A stretch of DNA of 64,000 nt, taken from the NCBI GenBank assembly GCA_905178155.1, contig CAJINV010000001.1, positions 7,905,599 through 7,969,598 of the forward strand, given 5' to 3'. The translations under genes and the position numbers were made by a program. The notes below the pieces were generated by a model. That model saw nothing but the letters and a program-made list of their open reading frames with translations. It did no database searches and was not told the DNA's origin. This DNA comes from Amoebophrya sp. A120. Its lineage: Eukaryota > Sar > Dinophyceae > Syndiniales > Amoebophryaceae. Positions 47,301 through 57,233 of this stretch are shown piece by piece. Positions within the stretch are counted from its first letter, which is position 1; each line of letters begins with the position of its first letter.

Positions 47301-50300
47301 CGGGTTGCGCAGTTGTATTATCGCATCACGCACTTGAATGACGTTTCCTTTCCCAGCTGGGGCACGGTGCGGATACGGGTGCAAGTTAACGACTGGGCCG
47401 AGATGCAGTGCAACGTTGAGAAACGCGTTTACTGCGATCGCAGTGGGGATGCCAAGAACTTATGCACACGTGTAGAAGAGAGGGCGGAAATGTCGTTTGG
47501 GGACGTGTACGAAACCGGCGTTGGTACTATTACTTCAAATACGAACTCTGATATGTTGAATTTTGTTTAAGTATCGCCCGGAGCTACGCTCAGCAGCTAC
47601 TTTCTGAAACTGAGTCACTCGCACTTGCGTCTGCGCGAGTGGAAAAACCGGGCACGAGCACTGATGTTGGGCAGCACAGGATGAGGTGAATTATATTCCG
47701 ACCCGAGCCAGTCATTTTGCTGGCCATCCATTTCCGTTTGACCGTGCTGCCAGGGCAAGATCGATTGTTTGAGTACTCACAGATTACGAACTATCTCAAC
47801 TTCAGATCTCGACTCGAAAGGCCGATCGTTCGCGTGGCGCGGTCTTCGCGGGGGCTTGATGAGTCGGGTCGACGGGCGGCCGTCCATGCGGCAGCTGAAG
47901 GTGTTCTGGCAGGTGTTTTCGATGCTGGACGCGTGTGGCATGAGGGAGGTGTGCACGGGCGGGTTTGGGCCCGAATGCCCTATGTGGATGTCCCGAGCGT
48001 TGACGGAAACGACGGCGCATCCGCAAGAGCGCGACACGGTGTTCGTCGAGTCGCCGGTGCAGCAGTGCGCCCACCTCGCGGACGTTCGCTCCACGAAGGT
48101 GGTGGATCAACTGGTTGTTGTACCCGGGGACCTCCTGCATATCAGCTGCTACCCCCGTGTATCCACGGCAGATATGTCTGGGTGGGGAATAAGGTTGCGA
48201 AGCAAAAAAATTGCGAATGGTGTGCGCACTGCGATACGCAGCCAAGCGTGACAAGTTTTTGAGCTGCTATGTCTTTTAGTATCGGCATGGAACTACAAAT
48301 TAATAAATTGCGGCTTTGCATGACGGACAAGAGGCGCCTTTCCTGCTCATGCGTCACAGAGTTAAGTAGAGAAAGAGTCTCCTGATGACAGACAAGTAGG
48401 ATGACAAACTTTCACTCTTCCAGACGCAGACAGATTTGCAATGCATACCGTGGCGGCTCCCCGGACGAGAGCAGCGGCAGCACCATAGTGGAGATTCCCG
48501 AAGTCGACTTCGTTCCCGTCGCGGGCGCCGGCGAGGACAGCAAACTCGCCTTCATGTACGAGTATCAAACTTCTACCACAGATAAGCGCACGACCTCGTT
48601 GAAGTCTTCCGCCACGCTGACACTGCAAGGAAAGACGACGACGTTCGCAAAGGCCGCGTCGGACCCGAATGGACTTGGCTTTTGCGAAGAGCAGCCTCCG
48701 GCGTTTGGGGCGCGGGGGCAAGGAAACTACAATCGCGGGACGTCCCGAGAAGGTGCAAGCACCTTCGTACCGCGGCCACGGTGGTCGTCGTACCAGCCCC
48801 GCGATTCCGCGGCCACGGAAATTTCGAACACCGGCGCAGTTCTCGCACAGAAGGAACTTTCACCGGCGTCGGGCGGTGGATTTTCCGCCAGGACAAAGGA
48901 CGACGGGGGCAGCGTATCCTCGTCTTCGTCCCAGGGCCAGAGCCGGCCATCGCGCCTGGTTTTTTTGCGCCCCAGCGAGCAGCCCGCGTGGCGCGAGAAG
49001 CAGCGACCACAAGACCGCATGCACCTGCGAGTGCAGTGCAGCGTACTGGACACCAGCGAGCAGCGCGCGCCACTGCGGCGCATGCTCTCCCAGTCACTGC
49101 TCACCTTTCTCACCATGAAAGACCGCTGCATTCGTCGCCCACCTGCAGAGGAACCTCCCGACCTGCATCGCGGACCCGCTATTCGTATCCCACGCAAAAG
49201 CGTTCTCAGTTGCAGTCGTTTTTTGATGTAAGAGTAGGCAGGGCGAAGGACTTAGCAATCCGAATATAGTACATTCATCGAGACAATAAGAGCCGCAAAG
49301 TGCCAATTTTTGCCATGCATTCGGGCCGTCGTTAGTAGTACATCATGCCTGCGACTGCAGAACTTTTGCAATGTACAAGGTCCTACGTGCAGGCAGCAGA
49401 TACCGGGGAGTACGTGCCCCTTTCTGAGCTGCTGACGGGACAGGGATTGGGGCTAAAGGTCGCCGAGGACCTGATTCGTGCGGACTCCACGCTACTGGAT
49501 TCGAGCGGGGGCAGTCGGGAACGACCCGAGGGAGGACTACTGGATTCCGCCGGCGACGACTCCGGGCTTCCCCCGTTCGGGGGCGGGTTGAAAAGCGTGT
49601 CGCTGTTGCGGCACTACCGACAACAGAAAACCGCGGCGGTGCGCAAGTCGACGTTGCACGGGGTCTTTTCCTTCGCGTTCGAGCAACCGCTGCACGAGCA
49701 GCTGGAGCCCGGGCAGCGGTACACGCTTTCCTGCGAACTCGGTACCCTGCTCCGCAGCACCTTTTCCACAAGGAGCGCGCCGTCGAGCGAGAACGAGGAC
49801 CTGCGAGACACCGCTTCAGACGCTTACTTCTTCGCGTTTCGCCGGGCGCAGAAGGACTTTCTGATGCCGACGCCGTTCTTCGCGAAGCGGCCTGAGTTCC
49901 AAGTGAGCAAGAGTAGCAGACGCACGGGGCCCGCGGTCGCGGTGCTGCGCGCGAAGAGCGCACTCAGCGAGGACAGCGACACCTTCGTGAACTCGGTTGC
50001 CGGGGGGAAGTGCTTGCTGAGGGGCGTGAGCCACATGCACTGGCTGCGAGTGCTTAGTTTGCTGCCCGAGCCCACCGCGTGGAAGGATCACGACGAGATT
50101 CTGCACGAGGAGACCTTCCGCGGCGAGGACGGCGTGACCTACTTGGCGGACTGCTACCCGGTGGCGCCGAACGGGGTGACGGGATCTTCCGTCTCCGTGG
50201 AAGTCACGTTCCCAGCGGACTTCGGGCCGCTGGTGTGCGCCGCGCCGCCTCCGTTCTTTCTGTACGCAGTGCTTGTCTCGTTGTTCTTTTGGCTGACTGT

Positions 50301-51843
50301 GAGAGACACCGTGAAAGTGTTCGGTAAGGAGCAGCTACACTTCCTGCGATCGCGCGTCGTGGCCGGTCTGAAGCTGGCGGTCGCCGCGAGCGCCATGGGT
50401 GCGTTTATTTTTTTGGTCTTTGCGGTGTTTCTGGCCGCCGAGTGTACCGGGGTCGGGGTGATCCTCTCCCTGATCTTGCTAGTGGTCGGCCCGGGGTGCA
50501 CCCAGGTGGTGTTTCCAGAGCTGTACCGTTGGTTCGTGCTGGGGCGTGCCGTGAAACGGCTCGCCGCCCTGCGTGACTCGATCGACAACGTGGTACAGCG
50601 CAAAGCGATCGCCGAGCTCCACGCCAGCCTGGTGCAGCGGTACTTTGTGTTGTGCAGCACAAACACCTTGCCTATGTCCGTGGACGCCGACGGAAACTTC
50701 CAGGCGCGCCTGCCCGCCCCCCGGCTCAGCGCGGCGGTCGTCGGGAGCAACAGCAAAAATAAAGCCGGGGGTGGTCAAGGTCAACAACAAGAGCAACGGC
50801 CGCTGGAGCGCGAGGGGATGCTGCAGCTGCTCGAGGAGCTGGAGAGCGGGTTTTCGCTGCTGAAGCAGGCGGCGGCCGCCGAGTCCGACCGGCTGAAGCG
50901 GTTGCTGCAGGTGGCGTACGACAACTACAGCCAGCAGGTCGGGTGGGAGTCCCTGGTGCGGATTCCCAACTACACGTGGCCGGGGAACCCAACGGCCGCG
51001 CAGCCGGACGGGCCGGTGTGGTGGCAGCAGGACGCCGAGTGGATCCAGATGTTCCACGACCGCACCAACGGCGCGAAGACCGGGTTCGCGGCCCGCTTGT
51101 CGTGGTACAAAGCGCAGGCGGCCTGGGCGCGCGCCTACTTCGTCACGAAACTGTCCGAGGCCGTCACGAACTTCTCGCTCGCCAACACCCCCGGCAAGCT
51201 GCAGATGAGCGCCAGCTTCTGCCAGTCCTCCTGGAACGCGCGGTTCGCGCGGGAGGGTGGCGACGTGCTCGAGCGGGAGCCCTTCAACAACGACCGCAGC
51301 TGGACGCAAACGGAGCTCTCCGACAACGTGAAAATGATCAGCGACACGCTGTTCACCAGTGTCGCGGCCCTGGGCGTGGGCCCGCCGAAGGACGCCGCGC
51401 GCGCGGGGGCCAAGATCGAGGAGATTTTGTCCGAAAAGGACGCGGAAAAGTTCCCGGACCGCGACTGGTGCCCGGAGCGGTACATGAGCGACTACCTGCG
51501 CGCGCGGGTGGTGTTTGCCACACCCGCGGCGGTCACGGGGTTCTTCTGGTACCTGCTGCTGTACTTCCCCGGGCTGGACGTGATTCGGGTGAAAAACAAA
51601 ATGAAAAAGCGCGACATGGTCACGGCGGCGGACATCCACCTCAACCTGAGGATCCCGGTCCCACCCTTCACGGGCGAGAAGCTGTACCACATTGCCGAGC
51701 TGCAGCTCCTCCTAGAAAACTTCGTGCTGGTGCGGGACCTCGAACACAGGTATTACGAGATCAAGCGCGCGAACAAGTTCGTGGAGCTGCTGGCGCCCGT
51801 CTTTCCGGAGGAACGTGAATCTGCGTCGGAAGGACCAGGGTGA
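41378..51843 (+). CDS. Large multidomain membrane protein with C-terminal RelA/SpoT-like domain (probable continuation of the previous entry)
   Basis: Resolved exons: 41378-41446, 41785-42659, 43080-44040, 44242-44409, 44674-45032, from 45184, up to 46135, 46402-46650, from 46921, up to 48159, 48453 to about 49185, and about 49376-51843. The stretches 45885-46110 and 47530-47800 are unresolved. The middle is a run of helical and beta-rich segments with Ser/Gly-rich linkers and no family I recognise. The last exon has hydrophobic segments at about 50248-50305 and 50360-50520, then a coiled coil, then YMSDYLRARVVF, VIRVKNKM and IAELQLLLENF before EHRYYEIKR. That order resembles the RelA/SpoT-like nucleotidyltransferase fold, where a DxxGxR-type strand is followed by an E-x-Q-[IL] strand. 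Activity is uncertain. If the gene starts here, its ATG is 41379. Confidence 0.55.
41438..41784 (+). repeat. Intron bounded by a 9-bp direct repeat
   Basis: GGACGTGGT at 41438-41446 recurs at 41776-41784 in the same phase. Removing one copy plus the interior joins RRNARDVV to NNVPEIGRCC in frame. Near the ends, TATCCACTGCTGCAAATAC and the complement of GAGTATTTGCGATGGATGA are similar, so this is probably another inverted-repeat introner with a longer matching flank. Confidence 0.75.
42660..43074. mobile_element. Introner element (415 bp) whose ends now also read GT...AG
   Basis: The left end, TACACCGGTGAAAATTTACG, is mirrored by CGTTTATTTTGCACCGGATA. The flanks GGAGG (42655-42659) and GGATG (43075-43079) match at 4 of 5 positions and are in phase. 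Splicing as GTACAC...GATAG gives HHVDEE to DGAPHYPSYDD in frame, so this copy may have become a conventional spliceosomal intron. Confidence 0.75.
45033..45178. mobile_element. Introner element (family D, 146 bp)
   Basis: The direct repeat CGAGG is at 45028-45032 and 45179-45183. The left end is TATCCACTGCAAAAGTATCG and the right end TTGCTTTTGCAGTTCATA. Excision joins RVNE to AQETNFVLIR in frame. It is the shortest copy seen. Confidence 0.9.
46136..46396 (+). mobile_element. Introner element (family A, 261 bp)
   Basis: The left end is TATCAACTGCAAATATGTC and the right end ACGTATTTGCAATGCATA. The flanks TACTT (46131-46135) and TATTT (46397-46401) differ at one base and are in phase. Excision gives GVEIVISHTLGKNFPRIHN. 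Confidence 0.82.
48160..48447 (+). mobile_element. Introner element (family A-related, 288 bp)
   Basis: The direct repeat CCGTG is at 48155-48159 and 48448-48452. The left end is TATCCACGGCAGATATGTC and the right end AGACAGATTTGCAATGCATA. Excision joins HISCYPR to GGSPDESSGS in frame. Confidence 0.93.
49186..49375. mobile_element. Probable introner element (family D-like, about 190 bp)
   Basis: The left end TATCCCACGCAAAAGCGTTC and, in reverse complement, the right end TACATTGCAAAAGTTCTGCA share a core, and both continue with GCAGTCG. The flanking repeat is not recognisable, so the exact boundary near 49185/49376 is uncertain. Joining there links GPAIR to the long last exon in frame. Confidence 0.5.
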
Positions 51844-52677
51844 GGTGCTGAAACCAGATGGAGAAGAATTAGAATTAGAATTAGAAAGAAGAAGTGCTTT
51901 TTACTAAACCAAACGCAAACAAATAAGCGAAAAAATGTTCAGAAATGTTTTGGCTGCTCCTGTCAGGCCGTCAGAGCAGTGAGAGATGTAAGTAACTGTA
52001 ACTAACCTAGGTTGGCAAGAAAAGCAAGGCTCCCTCTTTCGCTCTGCCTAAGCCTGTCGATGGCGGAGTGAAGATGTATGTGGTCTCGGAAATAAGACAG
52101 GGAGGGTGAAAAAAAGCACCCGTAGCTATACTGATTCCTTCTGATGTGTTGAAGTGGTATGGAAAAGAGAAAATGAATGCGTGTCGCGCAGTGTGGCTGG
52201 CGCCTTCTAGAGTCTCTCAATCGAAAGGTGAGATGTGCTTGCTGCGTTCTTGATGTTCGCTATTCGAGGATTGTCAGATATTCAAAAGATCCGGGAGACC
52301 GCGCACCGATCTATCACCGTTCCCCGATCATTTTTGCCATAGGTTTTGTGTTATTCGATCTCATTTCGGCAGATCGAGTTCTGTACAGTAGTGTATGATG
52401 TTCAACTTGAACCACGATCTGTGCTGCTTTCCAGGCTTTTTCTGTCTTTAGTGATGGGTGAAGCAAGCGCTAATTTTATCTCGATGAATGAAGCAAACGA
52501 TCTCAGGCTCGGGTCCGGCACATTTCTTTTTCTCGGACATTGCGCAAAGTTCTGTAGAATTTTTGCATCGAGAATTTTGAAGATCTTTCCGATCGTCTTG
52601 ATTTTACCAAGCCTCGTACTTCCATTGCACAAGATCTTCTGGAACAAAAAAAGACGCGTATATACAAGTCTGCGACG
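51844..52677. other. Spacer
   Basis: About 830 bases without a supported gene or element. Confidence 0.6.
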
Positions 52678-54510
52678 ATGTCATCTCGTGGACGAAAGGT
52701 ATCTCCCTGCGCACTTCCGCTGCTGCTGTTCGTTCTCACTCAGACCCGAAACTTCATCGTCGAGGGGTCTTACTCCAGTTCATTTTTTCACCGCCTCGGG
52801 AGTCTCGGGAGGCGGCTACGGGTGACGGAAGACACACGCGAGCCCTTGGTGCTGGGGGAGAGCACGCCGAGCAACCAGCGCCTGTCCTTGTTTCTGGCTC
52901 GTCGCGCACCGGATTCTACTTCGGCTGTTCTCCCCGAAACGGAGGGCGGGGAGGACGATGCGAGAGTTGGCAGTAGCGGGGACCTTCAGCAGCAGCAGGC
53001 TCGTGCCGTACAGGGGACTACACGCAGAGAAGATGTCGAAATGGGACGAGACAACCAGTACTCCTACACCGCGCCGGTAGAGTGGGAAGGTTACAGCTAC
53101 TACGCTCCTCCCGAGGTCGTGGTTGCCAGCGGGCCACGACCTGCCGTGCCGGCGGAGCTCCAGGTGAACGCCCCTCCCGGCCTTGAAGAAAATGAACGTC
53201 ACGAGGCGTTTCTGCCAAGGCACGACGGAGGCCCGGCACCCCAGCTGGGCATGCGACCGATAATACAGCCGGGGCAGGAGGACCAAGACCAACGGCTGCT
53301 TCTCCCTGATAACGCGGCACAAGAACCCGCCCTTGAAAGCGGCGAAGCAGTACCGCGGCAAGAACTAGGACAACAATTTCCCGTGCTTTTGGGTTCGACG
53401 AAGGTTCTGCGCGAAAGTGGTTCGCCCGGGGAAGAAAGTGAGGATAGTCTGTTTTTGGAGCAACTTTTCCGTGTCCGTGGCAGTGCTTCCAAAGTGACCG
53501 CAAGATGTGCGGCGCTACTAACGGTGCTGGCGTGTGTGAGCGCGGGGGCGTGCGGCAGCGCAGTCGTGCTGTCTGCAACAACGGCTCTGCGACGCCCGGC
53601 TTCCTCTCCCACGGCACGGCCCGACGACTCAACTGCCGCGGTCTGGGACTTCGATTTCAGCAGCGGCGACGGCCAGCAACAACACGAGGATTCCAGCCAC
53701 CGGTTCGCGTCGTTCGATCAGGAAGATCACGACGCGCATTGTGCGGCTTTTGCTCGGCATGGCCGGTTTCAGTATGACAGTACCAGCCGCGACGCAGTCG
53801 AGGATCAGTTCGACCAATATGCGTTTTGGTTGGACATCGGGGAGCGGCTCTCGCAGTGTTTGCAACGGGAGCAAAGATCGGCTGTAGAGCAAGTGACTAT
53901 GCGCCGAGAAGAAGACCATGCCCACCTTCCGTCGTCCTCGTTAACACGACCAACAAAGGAACAAGATAACGGCGAGGGAAGTGCAGTCTCTCGTGCAAGT
54001 AATCGGACAAATGTTTCGGACGCAGACCTCGACTTGCGGCAGACTCTTCTTGGCAGACCGCATGCAGCCAAGCATGCGGTGCGCGATGAGTCACCGCCCC
54101 CCTTCGGATATGCGCGCGGAGAATTAAGACGAAAGCAGGATGAGAAGGAGACCAACCACAGTACCATTCCAAAAGGAACACGGACTCTGTCCGAAGCAGC
54201 GGTCACCGTCGTTCCCAACCCTTTTCTCTTCCGCACACAGACCGCAAGTAGCTGTCTCAGCGTGCCGCTTCACAATACCGACGCGCATGTTCACTTTGGG
54301 CCGCGGTGCGCCGTGTGCGTCACGGATTTACACGAGTGTGTCGCCAGGACCAGCAGGAGAGCAGTCTGCGACGCCGCGTGCATGGGTCTTGGTTTCGGAC
54401 TTCCCGTGCGCGATCTGAGATTGCAGAAATTCAGGCCCTGTCTAGAATGCAGCACGCAAAGCACGGCATGTTGGGACAGGTTTCAGCAGTGCCTGCTCTT
54501 TGTTCGATAA
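52678..54510 (+). CDS. Secreted or single-pass membrane protein, unknown family
   Basis: A single-exon ATG frame of 610 aa. The N-terminus (MSSRGRKVSPCALPLLLFVL) looks like a signal peptide. A second hydrophobic segment at about residues 282-305 (CAALLTVLACVSAGACGSAV) may span the membrane, leaving a roughly 250-residue, acidic, Gln/Glu/Pro-rich N-terminal part and a roughly 300-residue C-terminal part. The last 70 residues are Cys-rich (CAVCVTDLHECVARTSRRAV, then CDAACMGLGFG and CLECSTQSTACWDRFQQC), suggesting a disulphide-stabilised or metal-binding module. No family recognised and no intron. Confidence 0.75.
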   Translation: MSSRGRKVSPCALPLLLFVLTQTRNFIVEGSYSSSFFHRLGSLGRRLRVTEDTREPLVLGESTPSNQRLSLFLARRAPDSTSAVLPETEGGEDDARVGSSGDLQQQQARAVQGTTRREDVEMGRDNQYSYTAPVEWEGYSYYAPPEVVVASGPRPAVPAELQVNAPPGLEENERHEAFLPRHDGGPAPQLGMRPIIQPGQEDQDQRLLLPDNAAQEPALESGEAVPRQELGQQFPVLLGSTKVLRESGSPGEESEDSLFLEQLFRVRGSASKVTARCAALLTVLACVSAGACGSAVVLSATTALRRPASSPTARPDDSTAAVWDFDFSSGDGQQQHEDSSHRFASFDQEDHDAHCAAFARHGRFQYDSTSRDAVEDQFDQYAFWLDIGERLSQCLQREQRSAVEQVTMRREEDHAHLPSSSLTRPTKEQDNGEGSAVSRASNRTNVSDADLDLRQTLLGRPHAAKHAVRDESPPPFGYARGELRRKQDEKETNHSTIPKGTRTLSEAAVTVVPNPFLFRTQTASSCLSVPLHNTDAHVHFGPRCAVCVTDLHECVARTSRRAVCDAACMGLGFGLPVRDLRLQKFRPCLECSTQSTACWDRFQQCLLFVR

Positions 54511-55044
54511 GTAAAAACGAACCGATCGATGAACATTTTTGAAATTTGGTGTAAATTCCTCCAGGGGCAGCTGCCACGCAAGCAAAACGTTCGACGGTCC
54601 TGGACTATGGCGAATTGCAATTTCCGTAGGTACATCGGCGGCATCATGAATGTAGTGGCCCAATGGCTGTCGGAAGGAAGAATGTGTCGGGCACGATGAG
54701 TATGACTTTTTTACTTGTTGTTCGCTCGAATTCCACAGATTCATTCGAAAGTGCGTTTTTTCCCCGTTTGAAACACTCGCGGCAACTGCGCCTGAGAGCT
54801 TTGAGAGGATTTTTTTGAAGCTGTTGTGGTTTACAGATTTATGAGGAGCGACAGCGACAGCACAGCTGCAATTATGCCACTGCAAGAGTCCTGATACAAC
54901 GTGTCGCATGATGTACTGACTTGCTCAACATGCAGACTTGCAGGCCCCTTCCCCGCCGGCGGCCTTGTGCGTCGGCGCCCCTTTTTTTTCTCTGTACCCA
55001 AAGAGTGACTTTGGGTGAAGCTCCCCACCCTAGCGATTAGCGGC
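54511..55044. other. Spacer
   Basis: About 530 bases; no gene, RNA gene or element recognised. Confidence 0.6.
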
Positions 55045-56265
55045 ATGGGTTGTGGCGCTTCCATACATCGGTCTTCGGGTTTCGACCCCTCGTTTCACGG
55101 CGGTCCGTGGGAACGCTTTGTGGACCAGAAGCTCTGCTCTTTTCCCGCGAACACCGGTCCGGACAAGCAGGTGGAAACGTTCCACTTTCGCCGCGTGCCG
55201 CAGGGTTACGCGACGTGTGGTTCGCGCTCGGGGCGGAACGATTATTCCTTTCACAAAGAAACAAACGCGCTGGTGCACCGGAGGGACCCGAATGTGGTGT
55301 GCACCGTGGGTGCTTCCATTAATATAGGAGGCTTTGGCGATTTCCACTGGAGCCACGGGTACGCGAGCCGGGCCGTAGCAGATTTTTCCGCGAAAGGGAG
55401 CCATCTGATGGGCCGCCCTGGCGGCACGTGGAGTGAGCACCTAAACATCGACATGTGCTTTCAGGGGGACGTGGAAATGGTGAAAGACTGGACCAAGACG
55501 CACACCATCGACGATCTCCGGAAAATTGTCGAACAAAAGGGCTACTCCGCCTTCACGGTGAGCAACGGACAGCCGGCAGCCTTCTCTCACGCCGCGCTGA
55601 AGAAGTTTCCTTTCCAGCTGACGCCGGAGCACTGCAAGCCCACCACTTACGGGTGCGCGCTGCACATTTACACGCCCCCAATGGAAGATCAGGAGAACGG
55701 GGGTTTCTTGACGAAAGAAGGCGCAAAATCAACATCTCCGCCGGTGACCGAGTTTCCGGAATCGCCGCTGATCTTGGTGTCCCCGGCAGTTTACGCGAAC
55801 AAGCGGATCGTGGGGAAGCAGGCGTCCCCGCAGCGGTTCCAGAAGTGGCGGTACGTGAATTTGGAAATCGGGGACGCGCACCAGCCGGCCGTGCGGGTCC
55901 GCTTCGACGGCACTTTTCTCGAGCAACCGAATCTGCAGGGAAAAGAGGGTCCGTTTGTCTTCGACGTCACGTTTTGGAAGTACCACGTGAACAACACGGT
56001 TGCATTGGTGCAGGAGGAGAGCGCGAATGTCGCCGAGTCCACCAGGAAACGGCACGGTGGCCGAGATTTCCAGGTCAACGCCGACGGGACGGTATCGCCC
56101 AAGCTGGCGCCCCATCTGGTGCTAGGCGCGGTCGCTGGCCAGGTGAGGTTGGTGGAGAAGGGAGACGCTATGCAGTGCGTTTTTGAGGGACTAAGTTCCG
56201 TGGACTCGTTCGGTGCTCAAGGGCAGCTGGACCCTGCTGCTATGCCGTTCCACATGGTTGAGTGA
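55045..56265 (+). CDS. Probable dually acylated membrane-associated protein, unknown family
   Basis: 406 aa in a single exon. I chose the ATG at 55045 over the longer open frame because it gives MGCGAS, a typical N-myristoylation (Gly2) and palmitoylation (Cys3) start. The body has no membrane segment and is globular, with regularly spaced aromatic residues and a likely beta-rich C-terminal half (WRYVNLEIGD, VRVRFDGTFL, FVFDVTFWKY). GYSAFTVSNGQPAAFSHAAL is the most conserved-looking stretch. Alveolates use this anchor for pellicle, flagellar and signalling proteins. Function unknown. Confidence 0.8.
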   Translation: MGCGASIHRSSGFDPSFHGGPWERFVDQKLCSFPANTGPDKQVETFHFRRVPQGYATCGSRSGRNDYSFHKETNALVHRRDPNVVCTVGASINIGGFGDFHWSHGYASRAVADFSAKGSHLMGRPGGTWSEHLNIDMCFQGDVEMVKDWTKTHTIDDLRKIVEQKGYSAFTVSNGQPAAFSHAALKKFPFQLTPEHCKPTTYGCALHIYTPPMEDQENGGFLTKEGAKSTSPPVTEFPESPLILVSPAVYANKRIVGKQASPQRFQKWRYVNLEIGDAHQPAVRVRFDGTFLEQPNLQGKEGPFVFDVTFWKYHVNNTVALVQEESANVAESTRKRHGGRDFQVNADGTVSPKLAPHLVLGAVAGQVRLVEKGDAMQCVFEGLSSVDSFGAQGQLDPAAMPFHMVE

Positions 56266-57233
56266 GGTAAAGTAAGAAGTGTGGAGGACGCCAAAACTTA
56301 CTGAGTCGGCCTGAAGTGAGAAAATAAAAGACAAGCACAAGGTAGAAGCGAAGTGAGACGTTCTTTTTGGATAAAAAAATTTAAACTTGAACAATTTGCA
56401 CTACAAGTAGGAGTTTTCTTTCATCAAGCGCGCCCTATAGACACGCCACAGAAACTTCGTATTCGTGCTCGAGTAACGTTCTTGTGTAAAAAATCGTACA
56501 GTGCGGACTCGTGCTTTTGGGAAAATCGTACAGTAACTTTCTTTTGTAAAAAATCAACGTGCAGAGTCGTGCTCGTCGCAACTATCGTGTGTTCGAAACT
56601 AAAGAACCTTAGAAGATTAAGTGACTCGAGGGATAATTTCTGACATTGACTGATCATCGAGGTAATGGATGCTGGGGTAGTTTGTAAGGCTGAGGAGCAT
56701 GCAGTAAAACGGTACAAAAGCTGCAAAACAGAATAAACTCAGACGTCGGTGGGTTCTTTTCCTTATAGCCGTGCACGTGGCGGAAACATGATCTCTGGTC
56801 CTCTAAGGGATCCCATTCCATTCGTTCAAAACAATCCAACAGGTCTCCAACAGAACCTTCTACTTCCAAGAAGCAAGTAGCAATTTGTTTCTTTAGAATA
56901 GACAAGCATCCAAGCCTCCTTTCCTGGCGAAATCGGAGGTTTTGGTCCACAGCAGTAGCGTTTTTTTGATTCGTGCGGATTTTTTTGGCTAGAAAGTCCT
57001 ATTAAATATTGTTGGCTTTTTCGACGCCTCCGTCGCTTATTCAAGCCATTTCTTTGCACGCGAATCCGAATTCATCTTGATCCACTTTGCGTGCACGACG
57101 GAAATAAAAGCTTGACTGCTACAACATTTGCATTGCTTTATACGTATATTATCGGCATCAACTTTATATCAATCATCGCATATCGCCTCCTGTTACTCAG
57201 CTCGATCTTTTTTTCAAAAGATCATCTTGTAAA
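56266..57233. other. Spacer with an imperfect duplication
   Basis: About 970 bases. Around 56474-56575 a segment (GTAACGTTCTTGTGTAAAAA ... ACTCGTGCT) is followed by a diverged second copy (GTAACTTTCTTTTGTAAAAA ... AGTCGTGCT), about 60 bases apart. Nothing else recognised. Confidence 0.55.
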
